Source: an uncultured Sulfolobales archaeon (GTDB taxonomy: Archaea; Thermoproteota; Thermoprotei_A; Sulfolobales; NBVN01). Taken from it: a stretch of 34,543 nucleotides of DNA. Shown here in pieces: positions 1-7,270 of this stretch (positions within the stretch are counted from its first letter, which is position 1; every line of letters starts with the position of its first letter). The position numbers were made by a program, and so were the translations under genes. The notes below the pieces were generated by a model. The model was not told where the DNA came from. It was given only the letters and a program-made list of their open reading frames with translations, and searched no databases. The DNA lies in assembly GCA_938017505.1 (NCBI GenBank), contig CALIKV010000019.1, forward strand, positions 1-34,543, in the 5' to 3' direction.

Positions 1-825
1 CAAGAAAGAATCAAGGTGGTAGCCGACAACGACACTATAAGCTTAGGCGACAAAACCCTGCGTTTTATTGAAGCGCCAATGCTTCACTGGCCTGAAACGA
101 TGTTCACGTACCTGGAAGAAGAGGGGATATTGTTTCCATGCGACTTTTTCGGTGCTCACTTGGCAGGCGGCATCTACAGCGACGAAGTCGAAGACTATTT
201 AGTACATGCCCAGCGGTATTGGGGTGAGATAATGATGCCCTTCCGAACTATGGCGCAAAGAGCCCTAGAAAAAATTATATCGCTCGACATTCGTGTTATA
301 GCGCCAAGCCACGGCCCAATCCACAGAAAACCGGAGCTTATTCTAGGTGCCTATAAGCGGTGGGCTGCTGGCGAAACCCGTCCTAAGGCGGTCATAGCCT
401 ATGTAAGCATGTGGAACAGCACAGAGGCCATGGTGAAACAGATGACTGAAGCGTTAGCGGCTGAAGGAATTGAGCTGGCTTTCCATAATCTAGCTATAAC
501 AGACGTTGGCGATCTAGCCAAAGACCTTGTAGATTCAAGAGCGGTTCTTCTAGGCACACCAACAGTTTTGGGCGGGGCACATCCGTTGGCTGTTTACGCT
601 ACATACCTTTTCAAGGCTTTGCGCCCACCGACAAAATTTGTAGTTGTCCTGAGCTCTTACGGCTGGGGCGGAGGCGCGGTGAAACAGGTTCAGGAACTGC
701 TTAGCGGTTTCAAGGTTGAAGTTGTAGGCGTGTTGGAGATTAACGGCCCACCCACAGAGGAAAATATGCGGCAGGTTGTTGAGATAGGCAAATCTTTGGC
801 CAGAAAAATCAAAGAGGAAGCATAG
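1..825 (+). CDS. Flavodiiron protein (A-type flavoprotein), 5' partial
   Basis: The reading frame is open from the first base, so the N-terminus lies outside the window; the GTG at 16 is internal. Flavodiiron proteins reduce O2 to water or NO to N2O at a non-haem di-iron site next to FMN, in the cytoplasm. Counting from the GTG at 16, the visible part of the beta-lactamase-like domain has the ligand segments PMLHWPETM (His24), PCDFFGAH (Asp43) and APSHGPIH (His99). A flavodoxin domain follows from about residue 124, with an FMN phosphate loop SMWNSTE (131-137) and the usual SSYGWGGGA loop. Length and order fit the C-terminal two thirds of a roughly 400-residue family member. It is one base upstream of the DUF438 gene and clearly in operon with it. 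An O2/NO detoxification role follows from the family. Confidence 0.93.
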   Translation, partial: QERIKVVADNDTISLGDKTLRFIEAPMLHWPETMFTYLEEEGILFPCDFFGAHLAGGIYSDEVEDYLVHAQRYWGEIMMPFRTMAQRALEKIISLDIRVIAPSHGPIHRKPELILGAYKRWAAGETRPKAVIAYVSMWNSTEAMVKQMTEALAAEGIELAFHNLAITDVGDLAKDLVDSRAVLLGTPTVLGGAHPLAVYATYLFKALRPPTKFVVVLSSYGWGGGAVKQVQELLSGFKVEVVGVLEINGPPTEENMRQVVEIGKSLARKIKEEA

Positions 826-826
826 C

Positions 827-1507
827 ATGGGCGGGGTAACCGGGGAAAACCGCAGAAAAGTCCTTAAAGAGATTCTTAGGCAACTCCACGCTGGTGTGCC
901 TCCAGACCTGGTCAAAGAGAGGTCTAGGCAGTTCCTCGAAGGAGCGAACTCGCCGGAAATAGTCGAAATCGAACAGGAGCTCATAAATGAGGGAGCATCG
1001 CGAGAGGAAATTCAAAGGCTCTGCGACGTGCACTTGACAATCTTCAAAGAAGAATTGGAAAAGCGGTTTGAGGTAGCGCCAACCAGCCCCATCGGCATGA
1101 GTGTCGAAGAACATAAAATGCTTCAGCAGATAGTTCGAGAACTTGACGTGTTGGCCGGAAAAGTGCAAGGCGCCGAAAACCTTGAGGCTGTAAAAGAGGA
1201 ACTGACGCAACTGGGACATATTGCAGAAGAACTTCTAGACGCTGAAAAACACTATCTACGTGAGGAAAACGTTCTCTTTCCAGTTTTGGAGAAGCGTGTA
1301 ATAACCGGACCGCCAGCCATAATGTGGGTGGAGCACGACCAACTTGAGGAAAGGAAAAAGCAGCCAAAAAACCCACTAGAACTCATGAGATACTTAGCAG
1401 TGAGAGGCAAGGAAGGCAAGTACTTGGGAACTACGGATGTAATCCAGGACGTAACAGACGTAAAGGAAATTGGAGGCGAAAAGCGGCTCTTGGACTGGGA
1501 GGGTTGA
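827..1507 (+). CDS. DUF438/hemerythrin-like protein with internal deletion of the PAS region
   Basis: The protein has 226 residues. The N-terminal ~80 residues are a DUF438 domain (RKVLKEILRQLHAG). Then comes an HHE/hemerythrin-like part with EEH at 94-96, H131, the motif HYLREENVLFP (142-152) and WVEHDQ (168-172). Family members are usually about 400-500 residues, with a complete HHE domain followed by a PAS domain. Here the sequence passes at about residues 175-190 straight from the HHE helix into what looks like the last strands of the PAS domain (RYLAVRGKEGKYLG...QDVT) and the conserved tail GEKRLLDW. This suggests an in-frame deletion of some 150-250 residues. ATG at 827 follows the flavodiiron stop by one base; the 3' end overlaps the next gene by 4 bp. 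Iron/O2 or redox sensing is the family-level guess, and function may be impaired. Confidence 0.85.
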   Translation: MGGVTGENRRKVLKEILRQLHAGVPPDLVKERSRQFLEGANSPEIVEIEQELINEGASREEIQRLCDVHLTIFKEELEKRFEVAPTSPIGMSVEEHKMLQQIVRELDVLAGKVQGAENLEAVKEELTQLGHIAEELLDAEKHYLREENVLFPVLEKRVITGPPAIMWVEHDQLEERKKQPKNPLELMRYLAVRGKEGKYLGTTDVIQDVTDVKEIGGEKRLLDWEG

Positions 1508-1905
1508 AATTGAAAAAAGTTCTATTTGTCTGTGTGGAAAACAGTTTTAGAAGCCAAATCGCCGAAGCCTACTTCAACAAGTACGCGCCAAGCGGATGGA
1601 CCGCCACAAGTGCTGGCTTAAAACCAGCGGAAAGAGTGCATCCAAACGCTGTTAAGCTTATGCTTGAAGAAGGCATAGACATAAGCCACAAGAGGCCCCA
1701 AATCATGACAAGAGAGCTCCAAAAGAATGCTGATGTTGCCATAATCGTGTGTAGCGGCGCCCTATGCCCAGTCGTTTACGCAAAGCGTGTCGAAGAGTGG
1801 AACATGCCAGACCCAGCCGAAATGCCATTAGAGGAAGCTAGAAAAATCCGCGACGCCATAAAAGCCAAAGTCCTAGACCTCGTTGAGAGGCTACGGGAAA
1901 GTTGA
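1504..1905 (+). CDS. arsC: Arsenate reductase / low-molecular-weight phosphatase family protein (ArsC, Cys10-Cys83-Cys88)
   Basis: TTG start overlapping the previous stop by 4 bp (TTGA), so translationally coupled. 133 residues, the usual length. The P-loop CX5R is CVENSFRS with Cys10 and Arg16. Two further cysteines, Cys83 and Cys88 (VCSGALCP), sit where thioredoxin-coupled ArsC enzymes carry their Cys82/Cys89 relay. The general-acid Asp lies in MPDPAE (Asp103). The three-cysteine pattern favours an arsenate reductase over a plain tyrosine phosphatase. The Phe before the P-loop Arg (S-F-R) is unusual; C or G is more common. No ArsB, Acr3 or ArsR lies in the window, so the substrate is inferred. 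Codon use is AT-rich like the two genes upstream. Confidence 0.85.
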   Translation: MKLKKVLFVCVENSFRSQIAEAYFNKYAPSGWTATSAGLKPAERVHPNAVKLMLEEGIDISHKRPQIMTRELQKNADVAIIVCSGALCPVVYAKRVEEWNMPDPAEMPLEEARKIRDAIKAKVLDLVERLRES

Positions 1906-2017
1906 GTGGTCGCTCTAGCATTTCCAACGCTTTTTCTACTTCCTCCCTCATTACGTAGCCGCCTATGTGGAGGATGAGCTCCCTGCCTTCGAGTTGACGT
2001 TCATCGTCACCGTACAC
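1838..2017 (-). pseudogene. Possible remnant of a minus-strand gene between arsC and chrA
   Basis: Between arsC and the chromate transporter, the minus strand from GTG 2017 reads a protein-like stretch, with RELILHIGGYVMREEVEKAL as its core, for about 37 codons. It then runs antisense into the arsC 3' end and stops at 1838 (59 codons in all). An in-frame TAG lies just upstream at 2024-2026, and there is no SD site. The residue composition of the first part looks like real coding sequence, whereas the part over arsC does not. I do not recognise the family. It is best read as a truncated gene fragment, or as chance. Confidence 0.25.
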
Positions 2018-2053
2018 GGATAACTATGGCACACTTTCACAACGACGTCAAAA

Positions 2054-2611
2054 CTAAATACCAAATACGTACCTTGCTATCAGGCTTAGGGCTACTGAGA
2101 TCCCGATGGCCGTTATAGGGTGTTGCTTAAGCAACATAACGCTTACGAAGGCCGTGAGGAAGATCACCAACTCCACAGGACTCACAGCATTCCCCTTGAT
2201 TAAGACTGCCTGACCGACTTTAATGAACGCTATGAAGATGAGCGAAACCACCGCGGTGTTTATCCCTCTCAAGATCACCTTAGCTAGAGGCTCCTCAAAA
2301 TATCGAGAGAGACCCATCGCTATGCCTAGGATCACCAGAAAAGCGGGTAACGTCACGCCTAAAGTGGCGGTGACAGAGCCTACGATGCCGTGTAGTTTGT
2401 AACCGATGTAAGTTGCTGAGTTTATAGCTACCGGCCCCGGGGTGCTCTCAGCTATCCCCAGTACAGTGACGAACTCCTCGTCAGTGAGCCAGCCCCTCAC
2501 CTCAACCACCTCCTTATGAAGGAGTGCGAGGCCTCCGTAACCTCCCCCAAACATGAAGGTGCCCACCTTGAGGAACTCAAGGAATATGTCCAGCAGCAGG
2601 CCCACGTTCAC
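2054..2611 (-). CDS. chrA: Short-chain chromate transporter family protein (single CHR domain)
   Basis: 185-residue integral membrane protein with about six hydrophobic segments. The CHR-domain signatures are clear: FMFGGGYGGLALL near residues 19-31 and STPGPVAINSATYIGYK near 56-72. Members export chromate, probably with protons, across the cytoplasmic membrane. Short CHR proteins normally work as pairs encoded by adjacent genes. Here only one is present, with arsC downstream and a divergent kinase upstream, so it either acts as a homodimer or its partner is elsewhere. GTG 2611 is preceded by GGTG about 10 nt upstream. Its promoter appears to be the TATA box at 2648-2656 read on the minus strand. 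Confidence 0.88.
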   Translation of the reverse strand: MNVGLLLDIFLEFLKVGTFMFGGGYGGLALLHKEVVEVRGWLTDEEFVTVLGIAESTPGPVAINSATYIGYKLHGIVGSVTATLGVTLPAFLVILGIAMGLSRYFEEPLAKVILRGINTAVVSLIFIAFIKVGQAVLIKGNAVSPVELVIFLTAFVSVMLLKQHPITAIGISVALSLIARYVFGI

Positions 2612-2647
2612 GTTAAAACACCATCCGTAATCTATATGGGGTGGAGC

Positions 2648-2656
2648 CTATTTAAG
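2648..2656. promoter_or_regulatory. Shared TATA box between chrA and the PfkB kinase
   Basis: CTATTTAAG reads as a TATA box on both strands. It lies 50 bp before the kinase ATG (predicted transcript start about 2679) and 37 bp before the chrA GTG (predicted start about 2627). No other AT-rich box exists in the 94-bp gap, so both genes appear to use it. Confidence 0.5.
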
Positions 2657-2705
2657 TCGTGAGCCGCCTCAAATACTGGGTGGTCGCTCTCAAGGTGATT
2701 ATGAG

Positions 2706-3635
2706 ATGACTAAATACGATGTCCTCTTGCTCGGTGACTTGAACGTTGACGTAGTCCTGCACGTGAATAGGTTGCCTGAGCCTGACGAAGACGTTCAGGT
2801 CGCTGGTTTCAAGATCCGTCCAGGCGGCGTCGGCTACAACACCAGCGTCGCCCTACACGAGCTTGGATTGACGTCGTACCTCGTTGGAGGCGTCAGCGAC
2901 GACTTCTTCGGCCGATACATCGTTGAGAGGATGAGGGAGGAAGGCCTGGATGTGAGGGGGGTGAAAATCGTCAGCGGTGTCGGGACCGGCGTTGTGAGCA
3001 TATTGGTCTTGCCCACTGGGGATAGGGCTATGGCAAGCTTCAGAGGGGCCAACAGACACGTGACGGTCGCTGCGCAGGACATCGACGTGTTGAGCTCCGT
3101 GAGACACGTGCACGTCTCGGGTTACATGCTTCTGAACGCTGATGAGGGGAAGGCGTGTGTGGATCTCCTCGGTGAGGCGGGGAGGCGAGGAATATCGAGA
3201 AGCGTGGATCTGGAGGGCGTGGCTTTCAGCGGGTTGGAGAGAGCTCTCATTGTTAGAGGGCTTGTTGAGTACGTGTTCTTGAACGAGAAGGAGTCGAAGT
3301 CGATGACCGGGCTTGAAGTCCTTGAAGGCGGTGATGAAGTTCACCGCCTCATCAAGCCGAGTGCGACTATCGTTAAGTTAGGTGGGAAAGGCTCCGTAGC
3401 GTTCACAGGGGGTGAGGTCTTGAGACAGGAGGCGTACAGGGTCAGGGCTGTTGACTGCACTGGCGCTGGCGACGCGTTCAACGCGGGGTTTATCTACGGC
3501 ATGTTAACGCGTCTTGACCTACGCAGGACTTTGAGGATAGCTAACGCGTTAGGAGCTCGCAAGTGTTGCGAGGGTGTTGGCGACGCTTGTCTCGGGTTGG
3601 GCGACGTGCTCGCCGAGCTCGGCGTTAAGTCATAA
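2706..3635 (+). CDS. PfkB-family carbohydrate/nucleoside kinase
   Basis: 309 residues, normal for the ribokinase family. It phosphorylates a sugar or nucleoside hydroxyl with ATP (or ADP), in the cytoplasm. Visible motifs are the substrate-binding di-glycine RPGGVGYN (38-45), the Mg-binding NEKE (193-196) and the anion hole with catalytic Asp in DCTGAGDAFNAGF (250-262, Asp256). ATG 2706 is chosen because AAGGTGAT (SD) ends 6 bases upstream. It converges with the nucleoside importer operon with only 7 bp between the 3' ends. That context suggests a nucleoside, ribose or ribose-1-phosphate kinase, but specificity cannot be read from the sequence. Confidence 0.9.
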   Translation: MTKYDVLLLGDLNVDVVLHVNRLPEPDEDVQVAGFKIRPGGVGYNTSVALHELGLTSYLVGGVSDDFFGRYIVERMREEGLDVRGVKIVSGVGTGVVSILVLPTGDRAMASFRGANRHVTVAAQDIDVLSSVRHVHVSGYMLLNADEGKACVDLLGEAGRRGISRSVDLEGVAFSGLERALIVRGLVEYVFLNEKESKSMTGLEVLEGGDEVHRLIKPSATIVKLGGKGSVAFTGGEVLRQEAYRVRAVDCTGAGDAFNAGFIYGMLTRLDLRRTLRIANALGARKCCEGVGDACLGLGDVLAELGVKS

Positions 3636-3642
3636 CCAGCCA

Positions 3643-4545
3643 CTACTCCCTCAGGTAGGGTACTCCAGACTTCCTCGGCGGCCTGGCCCTCCCTATGACG
3701 CCTGCAACAGCTCCCAGCGTCACTACGTACGGCAGTGTGTTAATTATGGTGACTGGAACGACCCCCTTAACCCCGGGTAGGACCTTAAGCCACTCAGTTA
3801 ACGCCCATGAGGAACCGAACAAAGCACCTCCCAGCAGGGCTAGGGAGGGCTTCCAATTACTGAAGACCACAAGAGCTAGTGAGATGAAGCCCCTTCCCGC
3901 GGCTATCTCCTTCGTTATAGTCCCGAGCCAGTCGAGGCTCATGAAAGCCCCTGCAAGGCCCGCTAAAGCACCGCCGTATACTGCGGCTATTAGTTGAAGC
4001 CTCTCCACGTGAATCCCCAACGTGTCAGCCGCCTGAGGCTCCTCGCCGAGCGCCCTGATCTTGAGGCCTAGGGAAGTCCTGAAGAGGACGTAATGGGTTG
4101 CTATGGCTACTAGGACACAGAGGATGAAGACAGGGCTCACCAGCCCAGCGACCCTAGGTATCCTGCCTGCCTCAGGAACCTGCTTGTAACCGGCGACGCC
4201 CCATAAAGCTATGATCATATAGGGCACGAAGCCTAAGGCGAATATATTTATGCCTACCCCGGAGATTATCTGCGCGCCCTTGCCGTAAGCCGATATGAGC
4301 CCGTGAATCAACCCTATCAACGCTCCTACACCGACGCCAGCCAACAACCCTAGCCAGGGGTTTAAGGTTTGCGTGGCTACGGCAACCGAGACCAGCGCCG
4401 AGACGCTGATCATCCCTTCAAGCCCTATGTTCACCACGCCGGCTCTCTCAGAGGTTATCTCTCCCACAGCCGTCAAGGTTAAGGGTGTCATTGCATACGA
4501 CGTGGAGACCAGTAGGTTGATTATCGTGCCGATCACGTAGCTCAT
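3643..4545 (-). CDS. ABC transporter permease, BMP/nucleoside type (second permease, NupQ-like)
   Basis: 300 residues with about eight to nine hydrophobic segments. The start contains the family pattern ALTLTAVGEITSERAGVVNIG-like (around residues 20-42), followed by GLEGMI, typical of BPD_transp_2 permeases of the simple-sugar/nucleoside importers (COG1079). ATG 4545 overlaps the stop of the upstream permease (ATGA), so the two are translationally coupled. It forms the membrane channel with the other permease; energy comes from the ATPase encoded upstream and substrate from the BMP lipoprotein-like receptor. It is the last gene of the operon. Confidence 0.9.
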   Translation of the reverse strand: MSYVIGTIINLLVSTSYAMTPLTLTAVGEITSERAGVVNIGLEGMISVSALVSVAVATQTLNPWLGLLAGVGVGALIGLIHGLISAYGKGAQIISGVGINIFALGFVPYMIIALWGVAGYKQVPEAGRIPRVAGLVSPVFILCVLVAIATHYVLFRTSLGLKIRALGEEPQAADTLGIHVERLQLIAAVYGGALAGLAGAFMSLDWLGTITKEIAAGRGFISLALVVFSNWKPSLALLGGALFGSSWALTEWLKVLPGVKGVVPVTIINTLPYVVTLGAVAGVIGRARPPRKSGVPYLRE

Positions 4546-5633
4546 GAGACCACCACCTCCCTCCTACCCCTCCTAATGCCCAGGTATTTTTGGAGGGTGC
4601 TCAACAAGCCCGGTAAAGCCAGGGATACTACTATAACGCCTTGAACCAGCCTAACCAGCTCGAACGGGACCCTCGCCTCTATCTGCATCCCCCTAACCCC
4701 GGTGTTCAGCGCGCCGATCAGTATTGAAGCAGGGATCACAGCTATCGGGTGATTAAGCCCTATGAGTGAAACGGCTATCCCGTCGAACCCCAAGCCCATT
4801 AAGTTGGAGATTCCAGTAGTTATTGAGTAGTGGGGGGGTCTGCCGGTAATCTCACACACGCCGGCCAAGCCGCCTAGCACCGCGCTGAAGAGGAAGGAGT
4901 AAATCGTCAAGCGAGAGGTCTTCATCCCGGCATACCTCGCGGCCATCAAGTTAATCCCCGTAGCCCTCAATTCATACCCGAACACCGTATACCATAGTAT
5001 GAAGTAAGTTGTGAGTGATGCCAGTATCGCTATTACGAAGGAGGCCGAGAGCTCTGTGCCCCTGATGAGTAGGGGGATGCGTGCGCTTGGCGGAACGGCG
5101 ATGGTTTTCGAGGGATCCCTGGGGTCGGGGAACACGTTCACTCTAACGTAGTCGACAAGCCAGTACGCTATCCAGTTAAGCATTATAGTCGTTATGACCT
5201 CGTGCACCCCTCTAAACACTTTCAGGGAGGCGGCTACGAATGCGAAGAGGACGCTTAGACCTAAGCCCATTAAGGACCCAATAATTAGGACTAGGGGGGT
5301 GTCAGCTCTGAGGAGGCCTGAAGCAAGCACCATTCCCAAAGCCCCTAAGTACACTGCGTTCTCAACGCCTATGTTGAAGAGCCCTGACCTAACACTGACA
5401 GCGAAGGCAAGGCCTGTGAAGATCAGGGGTGTGGCTAGGCTCAACGTGGATGTTAGAGGGTATGCGTCGGTGAGGGGATTGCCGAGCGCATGCCTCAACA
5501 AGCTATAGTAGGCGTGTAAGGCGTCGTACCCGTAGGCCTGCATTATGAGCCCTCCTATGATTAACCCTGCGGTCATGGCAGTTACCACGTTACCGGTCTT
5601 AACGAGTACATCCCTTATGACTTTCCCCCTCAA
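4542..5633 (-). CDS. ABC transporter permease, BMP/nucleoside type (first permease, NupP-like)
   Basis: 363 residues, about nine to ten membrane segments. It carries the family motif VSVRSGLFNIGVENAVYLGA around residues 79-98 and ILIGALNTGVRGMQ near the C-terminus (COG4603). The start is TTG 5633, which overlaps the TGA of the ATPase gene by 4 bp; the matching 4-bp overlap at its own end gives a tightly coupled ATPase-permease-permease unit. Together with its partner it should form the transmembrane pore of a nucleoside (or sugar) importer in the cytoplasmic membrane. Confidence 0.9.
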   Translation of the reverse strand: MRGKVIRDVLVKTGNVVTAMTAGLIIGGLIMQAYGYDALHAYYSLLRHALGNPLTDAYPLTSTLSLATPLIFTGLAFAVSVRSGLFNIGVENAVYLGALGMVLASGLLRADTPLVLIIGSLMGLGLSVLFAFVAASLKVFRGVHEVITTIMLNWIAYWLVDYVRVNVFPDPRDPSKTIAVPPSARIPLLIRGTELSASFVIAILASLTTYFILWYTVFGYELRATGINLMAARYAGMKTSRLTIYSFLFSAVLGGLAGVCEITGRPPHYSITTGISNLMGLGFDGIAVSLIGLNHPIAVIPASILIGALNTGVRGMQIEARVPFELVRLVQGVIVVSLALPGLLSTLQKYLGIRRGRREVVVS

Positions 5634-7156
5634 TCGCTCACACCTCCTAGCATGAGCCCTAACTTGTCCTCAGTTAGTTCACCAACATCCTTAACTCCAA
5701 CGAACCTACCCTCGTACATAACAGCAACCCTATCGCTTAGCTGGAGAATCTCCTCAAGGTCTGAGGAGACGAGCAAGACGACCTTACCCCTCTTCTTGAG
5801 GTCGAGCAGTAAGCCCCTTATATGCTCGGTCGCCGAGATGTCAAGGCCTCTCGTCGGTTGAGCTGCTATTATAAGTTGAGGCTCCTTCGAGATCTCACGC
5901 GCCACTACTAACCTCTGCTGGTTACCACCGCTCAAGTACTTCACCGGTGAGAATAAGCTGGGGACGATTACGTTGAACTTAGTTATCAAATCGGACGCGT
6001 GTTCAACTACCTTGTCCCAAGCAAGGGTGTTGAGGAAGCCTCTGAAAAACATTGAACGCTGTATGCCTAGTATGCTGTTCTCGTTAACGGTGAAGTCCTG
6101 GATTAAACCCACCTGCACTCTATCCTCGGGTATGTGAGCGACGCCCAGCTTATACAGCTCTGACGGCGGGAGGTTGTCGATCCTCTGCCCTCTGAAGATT
6201 ACCTCCCCTTTCTCAACCCTCCTTAACCCCGTCAACCCCTCGACTAACTCCTTCTGGCCATTCCCCTCAACGCCGGCGATGCCCAGTATCTCCCCAGACC
6301 TAACCGTTAGCGAGACGCCCTTGACGGCCCAAGTCCCTAAATCGCTGAGGATCCACAAATCCCTCACGATGAGAAGCTCCTCGCCAACCGTTGAAACCCC
6401 CCTCGAGACTGCGGGGATTGCATCCTTACCAACCATGAGTTGAGCCAGTAGGTTGAGGCTGGCCTCCACGCGTGGAACCTCACCAGCAACCCTACCCCTC
6501 CTCAACACAGTTATCCTGTCAGCGACCTCCAGCACCTCCCGCAACTTGTGAGTGATGAAGACAACAGACTTACCCATCCTCCTCAACCCATTGATCACGT
6601 TGAATAACTCCCTGGTCTCAGTTAACGTGAGATTAGTTGTTGGTTCGTCGAGGATCAGGACATCGACATTCCTGAAGAGCATCTTAAGTACCTCCACCTT
6701 CTGCCTAACGCCGAAGGGCAATCCCTCAACGCGCTCGTCGAGAGGCACTTTTAAACCCGTTAAACTCATTAGCTTGTTTATACCCTCCTTCGCATTGAGC
6801 AGCTGCCTGCGTGAGAGGCCCAAAACAATGTTCTCGTAGACCGTGAAGGAAGGTATTAAGGATAGGTTCTGATGCACCATGCCTATACCTAGTTTGAGGG
6901 CGTCGGCAGCGGCTGAGAACCCTACCTTCCTGCCACCTACGTATATGGTTCCTGACGTGGGTTTAAGAACCCCCGCCAATATCTTCATTAAAGTTGTTTT
7001 TCCAGCCCCGTTTTCTCCTAGAAGCCCGTGGATCTCGCCACGCCTTAAAGTGAAGTCAACGCCTCTTAAGGCGATCGTGCCGTCTGGGTATATCTTCACT
7101 ACGCTCTTCATCGACACTAAGCACTCGTCTGGCCCGGTAGCTTCTGTATCCTCCAC
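5630..7156 (-). CDS. ABC transporter ATPase with two nucleotide-binding domains, nucleoside type (NupO/RbsA-like)
   Basis: 508 residues, the normal length for the duplicated ATPases of sugar/nucleoside importers (COG3845). Domain 1 has Walker A GENGAGKT (47-54), a weak signature LPFGVRQKVE (146-155) and Walker B VLILDEPT (166-173). Domain 2 has a degenerate Walker A GVEGNGQKE (295-303), a canonical signature LSGGNQQR (408-415) and a degenerate Walker B IIAAQPTRGLD (429-439). This asymmetry is usual in the family: site 1 hydrolyses, site 2 is altered. GTG 7156 follows a TATA box at 7188-7195 at leader-length distance, so the ATPase-permease genes can be transcribed separately from the receptor gene. 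Confidence 0.93.
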   Translation of the reverse strand: MEDTEATGPDECLVSMKSVVKIYPDGTIALRGVDFTLRRGEIHGLLGENGAGKTTLMKILAGVLKPTSGTIYVGGRKVGFSAAADALKLGIGMVHQNLSLIPSFTVYENIVLGLSRRQLLNAKEGINKLMSLTGLKVPLDERVEGLPFGVRQKVEVLKMLFRNVDVLILDEPTTNLTLTETRELFNVINGLRRMGKSVVFITHKLREVLEVADRITVLRRGRVAGEVPRVEASLNLLAQLMVGKDAIPAVSRGVSTVGEELLIVRDLWILSDLGTWAVKGVSLTVRSGEILGIAGVEGNGQKELVEGLTGLRRVEKGEVIFRGQRIDNLPPSELYKLGVAHIPEDRVQVGLIQDFTVNENSILGIQRSMFFRGFLNTLAWDKVVEHASDLITKFNVIVPSLFSPVKYLSGGNQQRLVVAREISKEPQLIIAAQPTRGLDISATEHIRGLLLDLKKRGKVVLLVSSDLEEILQLSDRVAVMYEGRFVGVKDVGELTEDKLGLMLGGVSD

Positions 7157-7187
7157 CCTACCTACCTAACTTCAAGGTTTGCCTATA

Positions 7188-7195
7188 CTTATAAG
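7188..7195 (-). promoter_or_regulatory. TATA box of the ATPase-permease unit
   Basis: CTTATAAG, self-complementary, centred about 35 bp upstream of GTG 7156. Predicted transcript start is near 7165, giving a leader of about 10 nt. It sits in the 114-bp gap after the receptor gene and allows expression independent of it. Confidence 0.45.
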
Positions 7196-7270
7196 GCTTT
7201 GCTCTGAGGTAGGGAGGGCTTCGAGTTGAAGTTAAAAACGTTTAGTGTAGTTAATGAGGCTTTAACCCCT

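Noticed and set aside
550-984. Long minus-strand frames opposite the flavodiiron and DUF438 genes
   Set aside because: The plus-strand proteins match known families end to end; the antisense frames match nothing and lack starts with SD sites.
1906-2690. 11-bp direct repeat GTGGTCGCTCT at 1906-1916 and 2680-2690 flanking chrA
   Set aside because: Repeats of this length are expected many times by chance in a window of this size, and nothing else suggests a mobile unit.
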